Shown piece by piece: positions 1 through 6,560 of a stretch of DNA of 11,652 nucleotides. Source of the stretch: Candidatus Sumerlaeota bacterium (GTDB lineage: Bacteria; Sumerlaeota; Sumerlaeia; JAFGJS01); NCBI GenBank assembly GCA_016928995.1, contig JAFGJS010000113.1, positions 1 to 11,652 of the forward strand, written 5' to 3'. The notes under the pieces were generated by a model that did no database searches, was not told the origin of the DNA, and worked only from the letters and a program-made list of their open reading frames with translations. The position numbers and the translations under genes were made by a program. The stretch's first letter is position 1. The number at the start of each line of letters is the position of its first letter.

Positions 1-592
1 CATATCCCGGCGTATCCAGCGCTTTTTGAAAGCACTCGATAGCGCGATCTTGCTCACCTTTCTCGCCATAGGTGCTGCCCATGTTGTACCAAGCGTCGCC
101 GGGCGAGTCAAATCCCGGCGTATCTAGCGCTTTTTGGTAGCATTCAATGGCCTGATCGTACTCACCTTTTTCCCGATAAGCGAGGCCCATATTGCTCCAA
201 GTATAGCAACTATAGTCGAAGGCTGGATCATTAAGCGCTGCTTTATTCGCCTGAATGCTTTCGTCCCAATGCTTAAGTTTACCTTCCACACCGCCACAGA
301 CAAAGTAGTACAAGCCAGCGCCACAAGGCCATTCTTCGGGATGGAGGGTTTGCATCAGGTCCAGCGCGGCCTCAGCGTCGTTTGTCCACTCAAGTATACT
401 AGCCCGGAGCAAGGTTTCACCCCAGTTCCAGTTTTGTTCATGGGCGAATTTCAGCGCGGCTTGATGTTCCGGGGACTTCTCTGCTTCGTCACGATTCCTG
501 GTCTTGCGATGAATGGCGCGGGCGGCCATGAAGAGTTTTTGAAATTCGCGGTAGTTCTTTTCGATTTCTTCTGGGGAGGGCGTTTTTGCCAT
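1..592 (-). CDS. TPR-repeat protein, N-terminal part (runs off left edge)
   Basis: About 197 codons are visible, from ATG at 592-590 to the window edge; the C-terminus lies outside. An SD-like GAGG (600-603) sits 7 nt upstream and an in-frame stop lies further up with no ATG between, which fixes the start. The protein begins MAKTPSPEEIEKNYREF. There is no signal peptide, so it is probably cytoplasmic. After a helical N-terminal region of about 120 residues come TPR units with the consensus NMG-AY-EKGEYDQAIECYQKAL. Successive units are spaced 36 residues apart, because a TPGFDSPGDAW-type linker lengthens the canonical 34-residue repeat. TPR arrays act as protein-protein scaffolds; the partner and exact role are unknown. 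The gene is divergent from the VWA gene and has lower GC than the rest of the window, possibly a sign of different origin. TPR identity is firm; function is open. Confidence 0.85.
   Translation of the reverse strand, partial: MAKTPSPEEIEKNYREFQKLFMAARAIHRKTRNRDEAEKSPEHQAALKFAHEQNWNWGETLLRASILEWTNDAEAALDLMQTLHPEEWPCGAGLYYFVCGGVEGKLKHWDESIQANKAALNDPAFDYSCYTWSNMGLAYREKGEYDQAIECYQKALDTPGFDSPGDAWYNMGSTYGEKGEQDRAIECFQKALDTPGY
6..221 (-). repeat. Tandem 108-bp coding repeat (36-codon TPR units)
   Basis: The block at 6-113 is repeated at 114-221 with a period of exactly 108 bp (36 codons). By my count 68 of the first 90 aligned positions match; the last part is less similar. Both copies contain CCCGGCGTATC followed by AGCGCTTTTTG. 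The match at DNA level suggests fairly recent internal duplication, and more copies probably continue past the left edge. Confidence 0.7.
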
Positions 593-644
593 GAGTCCGC
601 CTCGCTGACGCCGATTTGTGGAATGACAGCAATCCTAATGGCGG

Positions 645-673
645 ATCATTAGCAAAACAACTGAAATTATCAA
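645..673 (-). promoter_or_regulatory. Possible sigma70-type promoter for the TPR gene
   Basis: On the minus strand a TTGATA (668-673; 5 of 6 match to TTGACA) and an AATGAT (645-650; 4 of 6 match to TATAAT) are separated by 17 nt. Transcription would start near 638, giving a leader of about 45 nt before the TPR start at 592. This rests on pattern matching only, and the -10 is weak. Confidence 0.3.
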
Positions 674-697
674 GCGCTGTTGTGCATTGTATGTGCC

Positions 698-787
698 CTT
701 TGGAGTGCGCAAGCCATGCTTGCGCCTTTCTTTCGATTCATCGCACCGGAATCGCAAAGGCAGCGGCATGGCCGCCGCACTCCAAGG
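698..787. repeat. Multi-armed palindromic intergenic element
   Basis: A perfect 10-bp outer stem, TTGGAGTGCG (700-709) with CGCACTCCAA (776-785), encloses three smaller hairpins. These are GCGCAAGC-cat-GCTTGCGC (707-725), CGATTC/GAATCG (734-739 with 749-754, extended by CTTT/AAAG) and GCGGC-atg-GCCGC (763-775). The first inner arm shares 3 nt with the outer stem. Nested arms with a GGAGTGCG/CGCACTCC border resemble dispersed intergenic elements I associate with Verrucomicrobiota and related genomes. It has no coding potential or T-tract, so it looks like a REP/MITE-like repeat rather than a terminator. Confidence 0.7.
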
Positions 788-1017
788 TCTCAGTCGAACA
801 TCATATGTCAATATCTCCTCAGACATCGAAAACTTTCCGGCGCGAGTGTTGTCAAATTCACAAGATTGATCCTCGCATGTCCCGGAACGTTGAATTTGCG
901 ATGGACAGCAAAGGGGTTGCGGGATAGATTGGCTTTGATCGGAAGGATGATTCAAACGGCGGATCCCCTCCAAGAGTATCGCGGGGAATGCCGCTGATTT
1001 GAGCTCAATCCGGCAAA

Positions 1018-1036
1018 CACGGGCAAGATGCCCGTG
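1018..1036. repeat. Perfect 8-bp hairpin upstream of the VWA gene
   Basis: CACGGGCA (1018-1025) and TGCCCGTG (1029-1036) form a perfect 8-bp stem around a 3-nt loop, ending 32 nt before the VWA start codon. No U-tract follows. The motif resembles a short dispersed repeat common in PVC-type genomes, but its position in the probable leader means a role in mRNA structure or protein binding cannot be excluded. Confidence 0.6.
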
Positions 1037-1068
1037 CCACGAACCATAGACGCTTTCTATCAACCATT

Positions 1069-4047
1069 ATGCACTTTGTGAATAATTATATTTTGCTGCT
1101 GCTGATTCCGCTGCTGATCCTGACGCTGTGGCCGGGATTGCGGTTGAGCGGCATGAGCAAGGGGCGGCGCAATACGGCGCTGGCTTTGCGCTGCCTGGTC
1201 TTCACGCTGATCGTGTTTTCGCTGGCCGAGGCGCAATGGCAGCGCAAGAGCGATCAGCTCACCACGGTGTTCGTGTTCGACGATTCGGACAGCATCCCGC
1301 CGGAGAAGAAGAAGGAAGCCTACGAGTTCATCCAGCAGGCCGTGGAAAACAAGCCGAAGAAAGACCGCGTGGGGCTGGTGATTTTCGCCACAGACGCGAG
1401 CATTGAATACTCCCCGCGCGAGCGGCTGGAGAACATCGACCAGCGCTCCATCGTGCGGCGCAACCAGACGAACATCGCGGGCGGATTGCAGCTCGCGCTG
1501 GCGTCAATGGGCCAGGAGACGCGCAAGCGGATCGTGCTGATCTCCGACGGCAATGAGACGATGAACTACGCCGACGTGATCGCGCGCGAGGTGAAGAGCA
1601 ACGGCGGCGCGGTGGACGTCGTGCCGGTGACGTACCATCATCGGAGCGACATCGTGGTGGACAAAGTGCTCACGCCGGGCCGGGTCAAACTCAATGAGCC
1701 GTTCAACCTGAGCGTATTCGTGCGCTCGCTGATCGACACCAAGGCCAAGATCACGGTCTATCGGGACAATCAGAAAATCCTCACCGACTACGAGGTGCAG
1801 CTCAACGGCGGACAGAAAAACGTGTTCGTGCTGCCGATGCGCATTCCGGACGACGAGGACGTGACCGCGTTCCATAACTTCGAGGTGCTTGTGGAGCCGG
1901 TCGAGGACGCCGCGCCGGACCTGGTCAAGGAGAATAATCACGGCAACAGTTTCACCTGGACCACTGGCCGGCCGAGAGTGCTGCTGGTCGAGGGCGATCC
2001 GCTGGCCGAGGAGCACCTGGAGGCCGCGCTGCTGTCCGAGGACATCCTGATCGACCGCAAGCTGACTACGGAAATCCCGCAGGCTTACGAAGAGTTGCTG
2101 GGCTACGAATCGATCATCTTCAGCAACGTGCCAGCCGGAACGCTCAGCCGGACGCAGATGACATGGATCGAGAACGCCGTGCATGAGCTGGGCATCGGCT
2201 TCATCATGATCGGCGGCGAGAACTCCTTCGGCGCGGGCGGGTATCAGGACACGCCGATTGAAAAGGCGCTGCCGGTTTCGATGGAAATCAAGCAAAAGAA
2301 GGTGATCCCCAAAGGCGCGCTGTGCGTGATCCTGCATACCTGCGAATTCCCCGATGGCAACAAGTGGGCGCGCGACATCACGCGCGCCGCGCTCGACGTG
2401 CTCAGCAGCAAGGATCTGATGGGCGTGCTGGATTACGAGTATTCGCGCGGCGAGGACTGGGTTTTTCCGATGTCCGAAGTGGGCGACAAGCAGCGCATGC
2501 ACAAATTGATCTCGCAGGCCAACCCCGGCGACATGCCGGATTTCGATCCGACGCTGAAAATGGCCTACAAGGGGCTGCTCAACACCAACGCGAGCGTGAA
2601 GCACATCATCATCATCTCGGACGGCGACTGCGGCCGCCCGACGCAATCGCTGGTGCAGTCCATCGTCGCGGCGAAGATCACGATCAGCACGATCTGCGTC
2701 TTTCCGCACAGCGGCGCGGACACCTCGGTGATGGAAGATCTGGCTGAATGGGGCCATGGCCGCTATTATAAGCCGAATTCGCCGAAACTGCTGCCCAAGA
2801 TTTTCGTCAAGGAGGCCGCGTCGATCCGGCGCACGCTGATCGTAGAGGAAACCTTCACACCCTCATACGTGGAACATTCGGACCTGTTGGGCGAAGGCTT
2901 CGATACGTTTCCCCCGCTTCACGGCTATGTGGCCACGGAAGTCAAGCCGACCGCCGATCAGCCGCTCGTGTCGCATGAGAAGGATCCAATCCTCGCCTGC
3001 TGGCGCTATGGCGTGGGCAAGACAGTCGCGTTCACCAGCGACGCGCGCAATCGCTGGGCCGCGGACTGGATCGGGTGGGATCAATTCAAGAAATTCTGGG
3101 CGCAAACCGTCCGCTGGTCCATGCGCAGCATCGAGACCGGCGACTATCAGCTCACTACGACCGTCGAAGGCGGCAAGGGCAAAGTCGTGATCGACGCGAT
3201 CAAGCCGGATGTGGACGAAGACTTTGTGGCCACGGTGATCCCGCCCGATCTGCGGCCGATCGACGTGACTGTGCGCCAGACCGCCGCGGGACGTTACGAG
3301 GGCGAATTCGAGGCGGATCAGGTCGGCACGTACCTGGTCAAAATGAACCCGAAAGGCAGCCGCCAGGTGCTGACCGGCGGATTTTCCATGTCCTACTCGC
3401 CGGAATTCCAGGACTGGAAATCGAACGAGCCGTTGCTGCAATCCATCGCGGAAATCAGCGGCGGGCGCGTGCTGAAAACGGAAGGATCGCTGGCCGATGC
3501 GGCTGGAGCAGTGTTTGACAAGGCCAGTCTGCCGCCGGCCCGGCGTAATGAGCCGCTCTGGCCACTGACCATGCTGCTGGCGCTGATGCTGGTTCCGGCG
3601 GACATCTTTGTGCGGCGCGTGCTGGTCGATTGGGCGATGATCAAGTCCGGCGCGGCTGTGGTGCGCGATTATATTGCAGGCATTTTCTTGTCGCGGCGGG
3701 GCCGGCAAGAGGAGACCGTGGAAAGCCTGTTGGACGTCAAGCAGAAGCTGCGGACCAGGGAAGATCAGTTCCGGCAACGTGCGGCGGAGCATGAAGCGGA
3801 TGAATCCGCGGAAACTGCTCGAGAAGAAGGTCCGGGCAAAGCCAAGGCGGATCGTCTCGCTAAACTCGATGCGATAAAAACCGATTCCAGCATCCTGCAA
3901 AAAAAGGAGCAGCCTAAGCCGGCGTCGCTGAAACCCGGCGATGCGCCCAAGGAGGAAGGCAAATCCGGAGATACCGCGAAGGAAGGCTCGGAACTTAACC
4001 GCTTACTGGAGGCCAAGAAGCGCGCGCTCAAACGACGCAAACGTTGA
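1069..4047 (+). CDS. Membrane VWA / GATase1-like domain protein (BatA-related)
   Basis: Protein of 992 residues. Two N-terminal TM helices (about 6-24 and 38-56) with a basic loop between them match the usual start of this family, so ATG 1069 is preferred although no clear SD precedes it. A VWA domain (about 65-190) has a complete metal site: D71-x-S73-x-S75, T134 and D160. An Ig/CARDB-like region follows (about 192-298), then a GATase1-like domain (about 301-405; GGENSFGAGGY) with no Cys nucleophile, so probably non-catalytic. A second VWA-like domain (about 415-580) keeps D518 but lacks DxSxS (ILHTCEF there). A beta-rich region (about 690-775), a third TM (about 828-847) and a charged Lys/Glu/Ala-rich tail (about 875-992) complete it. 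Positive-inside reasoning puts the large domains in the periplasm and the tail in the cytoplasm. The family is usually annotated 'VWA domain-containing protein' or 'putative glutamine amidotransferase'; its biochemical role is unknown. No MoxR or DUF58 gene lies next to it. Confidence 0.88.
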   Translation: MHFVNNYILLLLIPLLILTLWPGLRLSGMSKGRRNTALALRCLVFTLIVFSLAEAQWQRKSDQLTTVFVFDDSDSIPPEKKKEAYEFIQQAVENKPKKDRVGLVIFATDASIEYSPRERLENIDQRSIVRRNQTNIAGGLQLALASMGQETRKRIVLISDGNETMNYADVIAREVKSNGGAVDVVPVTYHHRSDIVVDKVLTPGRVKLNEPFNLSVFVRSLIDTKAKITVYRDNQKILTDYEVQLNGGQKNVFVLPMRIPDDEDVTAFHNFEVLVEPVEDAAPDLVKENNHGNSFTWTTGRPRVLLVEGDPLAEEHLEAALLSEDILIDRKLTTEIPQAYEELLGYESIIFSNVPAGTLSRTQMTWIENAVHELGIGFIMIGGENSFGAGGYQDTPIEKALPVSMEIKQKKVIPKGALCVILHTCEFPDGNKWARDITRAALDVLSSKDLMGVLDYEYSRGEDWVFPMSEVGDKQRMHKLISQANPGDMPDFDPTLKMAYKGLLNTNASVKHIIIISDGDCGRPTQSLVQSIVAAKITISTICVFPHSGADTSVMEDLAEWGHGRYYKPNSPKLLPKIFVKEAASIRRTLIVEETFTPSYVEHSDLLGEGFDTFPPLHGYVATEVKPTADQPLVSHEKDPILACWRYGVGKTVAFTSDARNRWAADWIGWDQFKKFWAQTVRWSMRSIETGDYQLTTTVEGGKGKVVIDAIKPDVDEDFVATVIPPDLRPIDVTVRQTAAGRYEGEFEADQVGTYLVKMNPKGSRQVLTGGFSMSYSPEFQDWKSNEPLLQSIAEISGGRVLKTEGSLADAAGAVFDKASLPPARRNEPLWPLTMLLALMLVPADIFVRRVLVDWAMIKSGAAVVRDYIAGIFLSRRGRQEETVESLLDVKQKLRTREDQFRQRAAEHEADESAETAREEGPGKAKADRLAKLDAIKTDSSILQKKEQPKPASLKPGDAPKEEGKSGDTAKEGSELNRLLEAKKRALKRRKR

Positions 4048-4083
4048 AAAAATTTCCTGCTTTCGATCCTTGCGAAGCGCGGA

Positions 4084-5244
4084 ATGGATTCGCTAAGGTT
4101 TCAGCAACTCATTTTTCCGGGCGGTTTTCATTCAATGCATCACCACTCTTCATGCTCGCACAATCACCCGGCTCTATCTCGTTGCAATGCGCCGCTTCGG
4201 CGAATGGCGGCGCTGATGCTCATCATCATGTTCAACGCGGCATTGGCGTTGTTACTGTCCGCCCGATCTTCATCGGCGCAGGAGGATGATCCGTCAACCG
4301 AACACAAGGCGAGTTTATTGCTCCCCGCCCCTCCCAGCGCGGCAACGACCATGCCGCTGAAAACTCTGACACTGGCCTATACCCACGTCGATCCGTCCGA
4401 TCCGATGGACGCCGACTGGTTTCGCGCATTGCTCGACGACATCAATCATTCCACCGAGACGCAAGACGCTCTGCGCAAGGCGGGATACGCTTCGATCGCC
4501 GCCGCCGAGGCGGAAGGCTATCGCGATCTGATTCAGCTCCTCGACGCCAATCAATCCGATATCGCCGTCTGTCCGTCGGTGGCGTATATCCGCCAGAAGG
4601 GCGATTATCTGCCAGTCAGCGTGATTCGCCGCAGCGAGCATTACAGTTCTCGCGGCGACGGACGCGCCTTGCTGCAATTCTGCATCATTACGCGCGCGGA
4701 TCATCCGCTGTCGCAATGGGACGCGATGTCCGAGGCGGAGATTCAGCGTCAAATCAAGGAGGCGCGCATCGCCTGCCCGAGTTCCTTCAGCGCCACGGGC
4801 TATGTGTATCCGCTGGTGTTTCTGCACGGCAAGTTCGCAGTCGATCCCGATCCACAGCAGTTCATTTACTGCGGCTCGGACGACGCTGTGATCAAGATGA
4901 CGGCCACGGGGCTGGCGGACGTCGGCTTTTGCGAGTATGGCGCGCTGCAACTTCGGCTTGATGAGCTTAAAAAAATTGGCGTTGATCCGGAAAAGGCGCT
5001 GCACGTTTTCCATGAATCCAATCCGCGCGTACAGTCCGATCCGGTGATCATGCGTGGACCGCTGGCCTCCTCGCAGGATGAAGCCGTGCGCGCTTTGCGG
5101 CAGCAGCTCAGCGCCGCGATCAACAAACATTGCGCGCAGCTGGGGCAGAGTTACGCGATCGAGGAGACGAACGGCGCCGCGTATGACGAATTGCGCCAGA
5201 CCGTGCGTCATCTGGACAACCTCCGCGAAGGAGGGACGCAATGA
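4084..5244 (+). CDS. PhnD-type periplasmic substrate-binding protein (likely kinase sensor)
   Basis: Up to 386 residues. A hydrophobic signal segment (about 41-60) ends in ARSSSAQ, with likely cleavage after A65, so the mature protein is periplasmic; there is no lipobox. Phosphonate-binding family hallmarks are visible: SDIAVCPSVAYI (158-169), the ligand loop PSSFSATGYVYPL (232-244), GSDDAVIKMTATGLADVGF (264-282) and SDPVIMRG (318-325). Residue 163, 200, 231, 263, 283 and 350 are Cys, unusually many for this fold and partly beside ligand loops. The start is uncertain: ATG 4084, 4135 and 4204 are all in frame and none has a strong SD; the hydrophobic core begins at 4204. It lies 36 bp after the VWA gene and overlaps the kinase gene by 4 bp. 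No transporter permease or ATPase is adjacent, so sensing for the kinase is more likely than uptake. The ligand is unknown and need not be a phosphonate. Confidence 0.85.
   Translation: MDSLRFQQLIFPGGFHSMHHHSSCSHNHPALSRCNAPLRRMAALMLIIMFNAALALLLSARSSSAQEDDPSTEHKASLLLPAPPSAATTMPLKTLTLAYTHVDPSDPMDADWFRALLDDINHSTETQDALRKAGYASIAAAEAEGYRDLIQLLDANQSDIAVCPSVAYIRQKGDYLPVSVIRRSEHYSSRGDGRALLQFCIITRADHPLSQWDAMSEAEIQRQIKEARIACPSSFSATGYVYPLVFLHGKFAVDPDPQQFIYCGSDDAVIKMTATGLADVGFCEYGALQLRLDELKKIGVDPEKALHVFHESNPRVQSDPVIMRGPLASSQDEAVRALRQQLSAAINKHCAQLGQSYAIEETNGAAYDELRQTVRHLDNLREGGTQ
5228..5235 (+). promoter_or_regulatory. Strong Shine-Dalgarno for the kinase
   Basis: AAGGAGGG lies inside the last codons of the binding-protein gene, 5 nt before ATG 5241 and 8 nt before the alternative ATG 5244. 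It is the clearest SD in the window. With the ATGA stop/start overlap it implies coupled but independently strong translation of the kinase. Confidence 0.8.
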
Positions 5245-6518
5245 TGGAACGCAGCGGACCGCGCATGGCTGGAGGCTTCAACCTCGTGTTTTACGGCGCC
5301 ATCCTGGCCGTCTTGCTCGCCTCGCTCGGCACGCTGGTCTGGCTGAAGAGCGCGTATGAGGAAGAGCGCGCACGCAGCATCGCCAAGGTGCACGATCTGT
5401 TCGACGCGGGCGTGATCAAGCTCCCCAGCAATCCGCAGGTGGATTGGAACCGGTTGGAGGCGCTAGCCAGAAATTATGAAAACACATTCCTGATCCGGAA
5501 GGTGTTCGTGTCGAAAATTTATCGCGGCCAGGAGCGCATCGTCTATCCGTGGCATTACGCCGCACAGCATGCCGATTGGAAGTCGCAGCTGGCCGCGCTG
5601 GAAAAACGCGAACTGACCTATGACGGCGAAGTCATCGGCGCGCTTTATTTTCAGCCGGAGGACCAGACCATCCGCCGGGTGCGCTGGGCCATCGGCGGGC
5701 TGTCCGTGATGCTGGCCATCACGCTGATCGTGATCGGCGCGCGCCTCTGGAAACGCGAACAGCAACTCAGCGCCACGACGACGGCGCTGGCGGAAAAGAG
5801 CAACGAGATGATCCGGCTTGAGCGGCTGGCGCTAGCGGGCCAGCTGACAGCGAATATCTTTCATGACATCCGCAAGCCGGTGCTCAACATCAAACACGAG
5901 GCGGTCGATCTGGAGGAGGCGCTGAAGGATCTTTCCGGCGCCGTGCTGCCGTTGAAAAACATTCGCGAACAGGTCAACCTGTTCCTCGACATTCTGCGCG
6001 AGCTCAACATGGAAAAATTCGTTCGCGCCGACGGCGGCGAGGCGGAGTTCGTCAATGTCAACGAGCTGCTGGAACGCTCGATTAAACTGGTGCGCTACGA
6101 ACAGAAAAACACGGAGACCGAGACGCGCTTCGCCGATGATCTGCCGCTGGCCTTCGCGCTGCCATATCGCTTGATCCAGGTTTTTTCCAACATCCTGCTC
6201 AACGCCTATCAGGCGCTGGACGGCGGCGGACACGTCGTCATCGGCACGCGCCAGAACGGCGGGATGATCGAAGCCTTGATCAGCGACGACGGACCGGGCA
6301 TGACGCCGGAGCAAGTCTCCGTGATCTTCGAGCCGTTTTACACCACCAAGCAGGACCAGGAAGGCTCGGGACTGGGGCTGTATATCTCGCGCGAAATCAT
6401 CGCGCAGCTTGGCGGCGGGATCGCGGTGGAAAGCACTCCGGGCGAGGGCACGACGTTCATCGTGCGCGTCCCGCAAGCGCGGCAGAGCGTTCCGGATGGT
6501 GAAACGCCGGCAGAATAA
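5241..6518 (+). CDS. Membrane sensor histidine kinase
   Basis: Protein of 425 residues with a typical class I layout. TM1 (about 15-36) and TM2 (about 147-168) flank a periplasmic region of roughly 110 residues that I do not recognise. A helical linker leads to the dimerisation domain, with H-box IFHDIRKPV and phosphoacceptor H208. The ATPase domain shows the N-box NILLNAYQAL (317-326), G1 DDGPGM (349-354), F-box FEPFYTTK (363-370) and G2 GSGLGLYIS (375-383). This is closest to the NtrB/ZraS-like group, where the H-box is normally HEIRNPL; here Lys (K212) takes the Asn position. All catalytic boxes are present, so it should autophosphorylate. It overlaps the binding-protein gene by 4 bp (ATGA), pointing to a joint sensor. 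No response regulator lies in the window, so its partner must be elsewhere. ATG 5244 is an equally possible start. Confidence 0.93.
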   Translation: MMERSGPRMAGGFNLVFYGAILAVLLASLGTLVWLKSAYEEERARSIAKVHDLFDAGVIKLPSNPQVDWNRLEALARNYENTFLIRKVFVSKIYRGQERIVYPWHYAAQHADWKSQLAALEKRELTYDGEVIGALYFQPEDQTIRRVRWAIGGLSVMLAITLIVIGARLWKREQQLSATTTALAEKSNEMIRLERLALAGQLTANIFHDIRKPVLNIKHEAVDLEEALKDLSGAVLPLKNIREQVNLFLDILRELNMEKFVRADGGEAEFVNVNELLERSIKLVRYEQKNTETETRFADDLPLAFALPYRLIQVFSNILLNAYQALDGGGHVVIGTRQNGGMIEALISDDGPGMTPEQVSVIFEPFYTTKQDQEGSGLGLYISREIIAQLGGGIAVESTPGEGTTFIVRVPQARQSVPDGETPAE

Positions 6519-6560
6519 GATAAAGCTAACCGAAAAATAATTCTCACAGAGACGTTGCGG

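Larger units (their letters stand above)
593..1068. other. Gene-free divergent spacer with palindromic repeats
   Basis: This 476-bp spacer lies between the divergent TPR and VWA genes. Several short ORFs cross it on both strands, but none shows a recognisable domain or a convincing start, and those at 680-870 simply translate the palindromic element. It holds a multi-armed palindrome (698-787) and a perfect hairpin (1018-1036). Both divergent promoters must lie here or within the palindromes. I found no convincing plus-strand promoter. Between about 790 and 1010 I see nothing else identifiable. Confidence 0.7.

Noticed and set aside
6-221. 108-bp direct repeats as a CRISPR array
   Set aside because: There are no alternating spacers. 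The repeats are contiguous, in frame and encode TPR helices.
698-787. Palindromic element as an intrinsic terminator, tRNA or attachment site
   Set aside because: No U-tract on either strand, no tRNA anticodon-arm or T-arm consensus, and no integrase gene nearby; a dispersed repeat fits better.
635-1063. 142-codon minus-strand ORF in the divergent spacer
   Set aside because: It translates straight through the palindromic element and the 1018-1036 hairpin and has no domain. Such ORFs are typical by-products of intergenic repeats.
1504-2757. 417-codon minus-strand ORF inside the VWA gene
   Set aside because: It is antisense to a gene with clear domains, rich in His/Arg and shows no domain. 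High third-position GC in the real frame produces such open antisense frames.
2863-3900. 345-codon minus-strand ORF inside the VWA gene
   Set aside because: Same composition artefact; it lies opposite conserved coding sequence and has no recognisable motif.
4044-4289. Small TTG-started ORF overlapping the start of the binding-protein gene
   Set aside because: It overlaps the signal-peptide coding region in another frame, has no SD and no similarity to anything I know; the PhnD frame explains the region.
4315-5241. 308-codon minus-strand ORF opposite the binding protein
   Set aside because: It is a shadow of the PhnD-like frame, which carries the family motifs.
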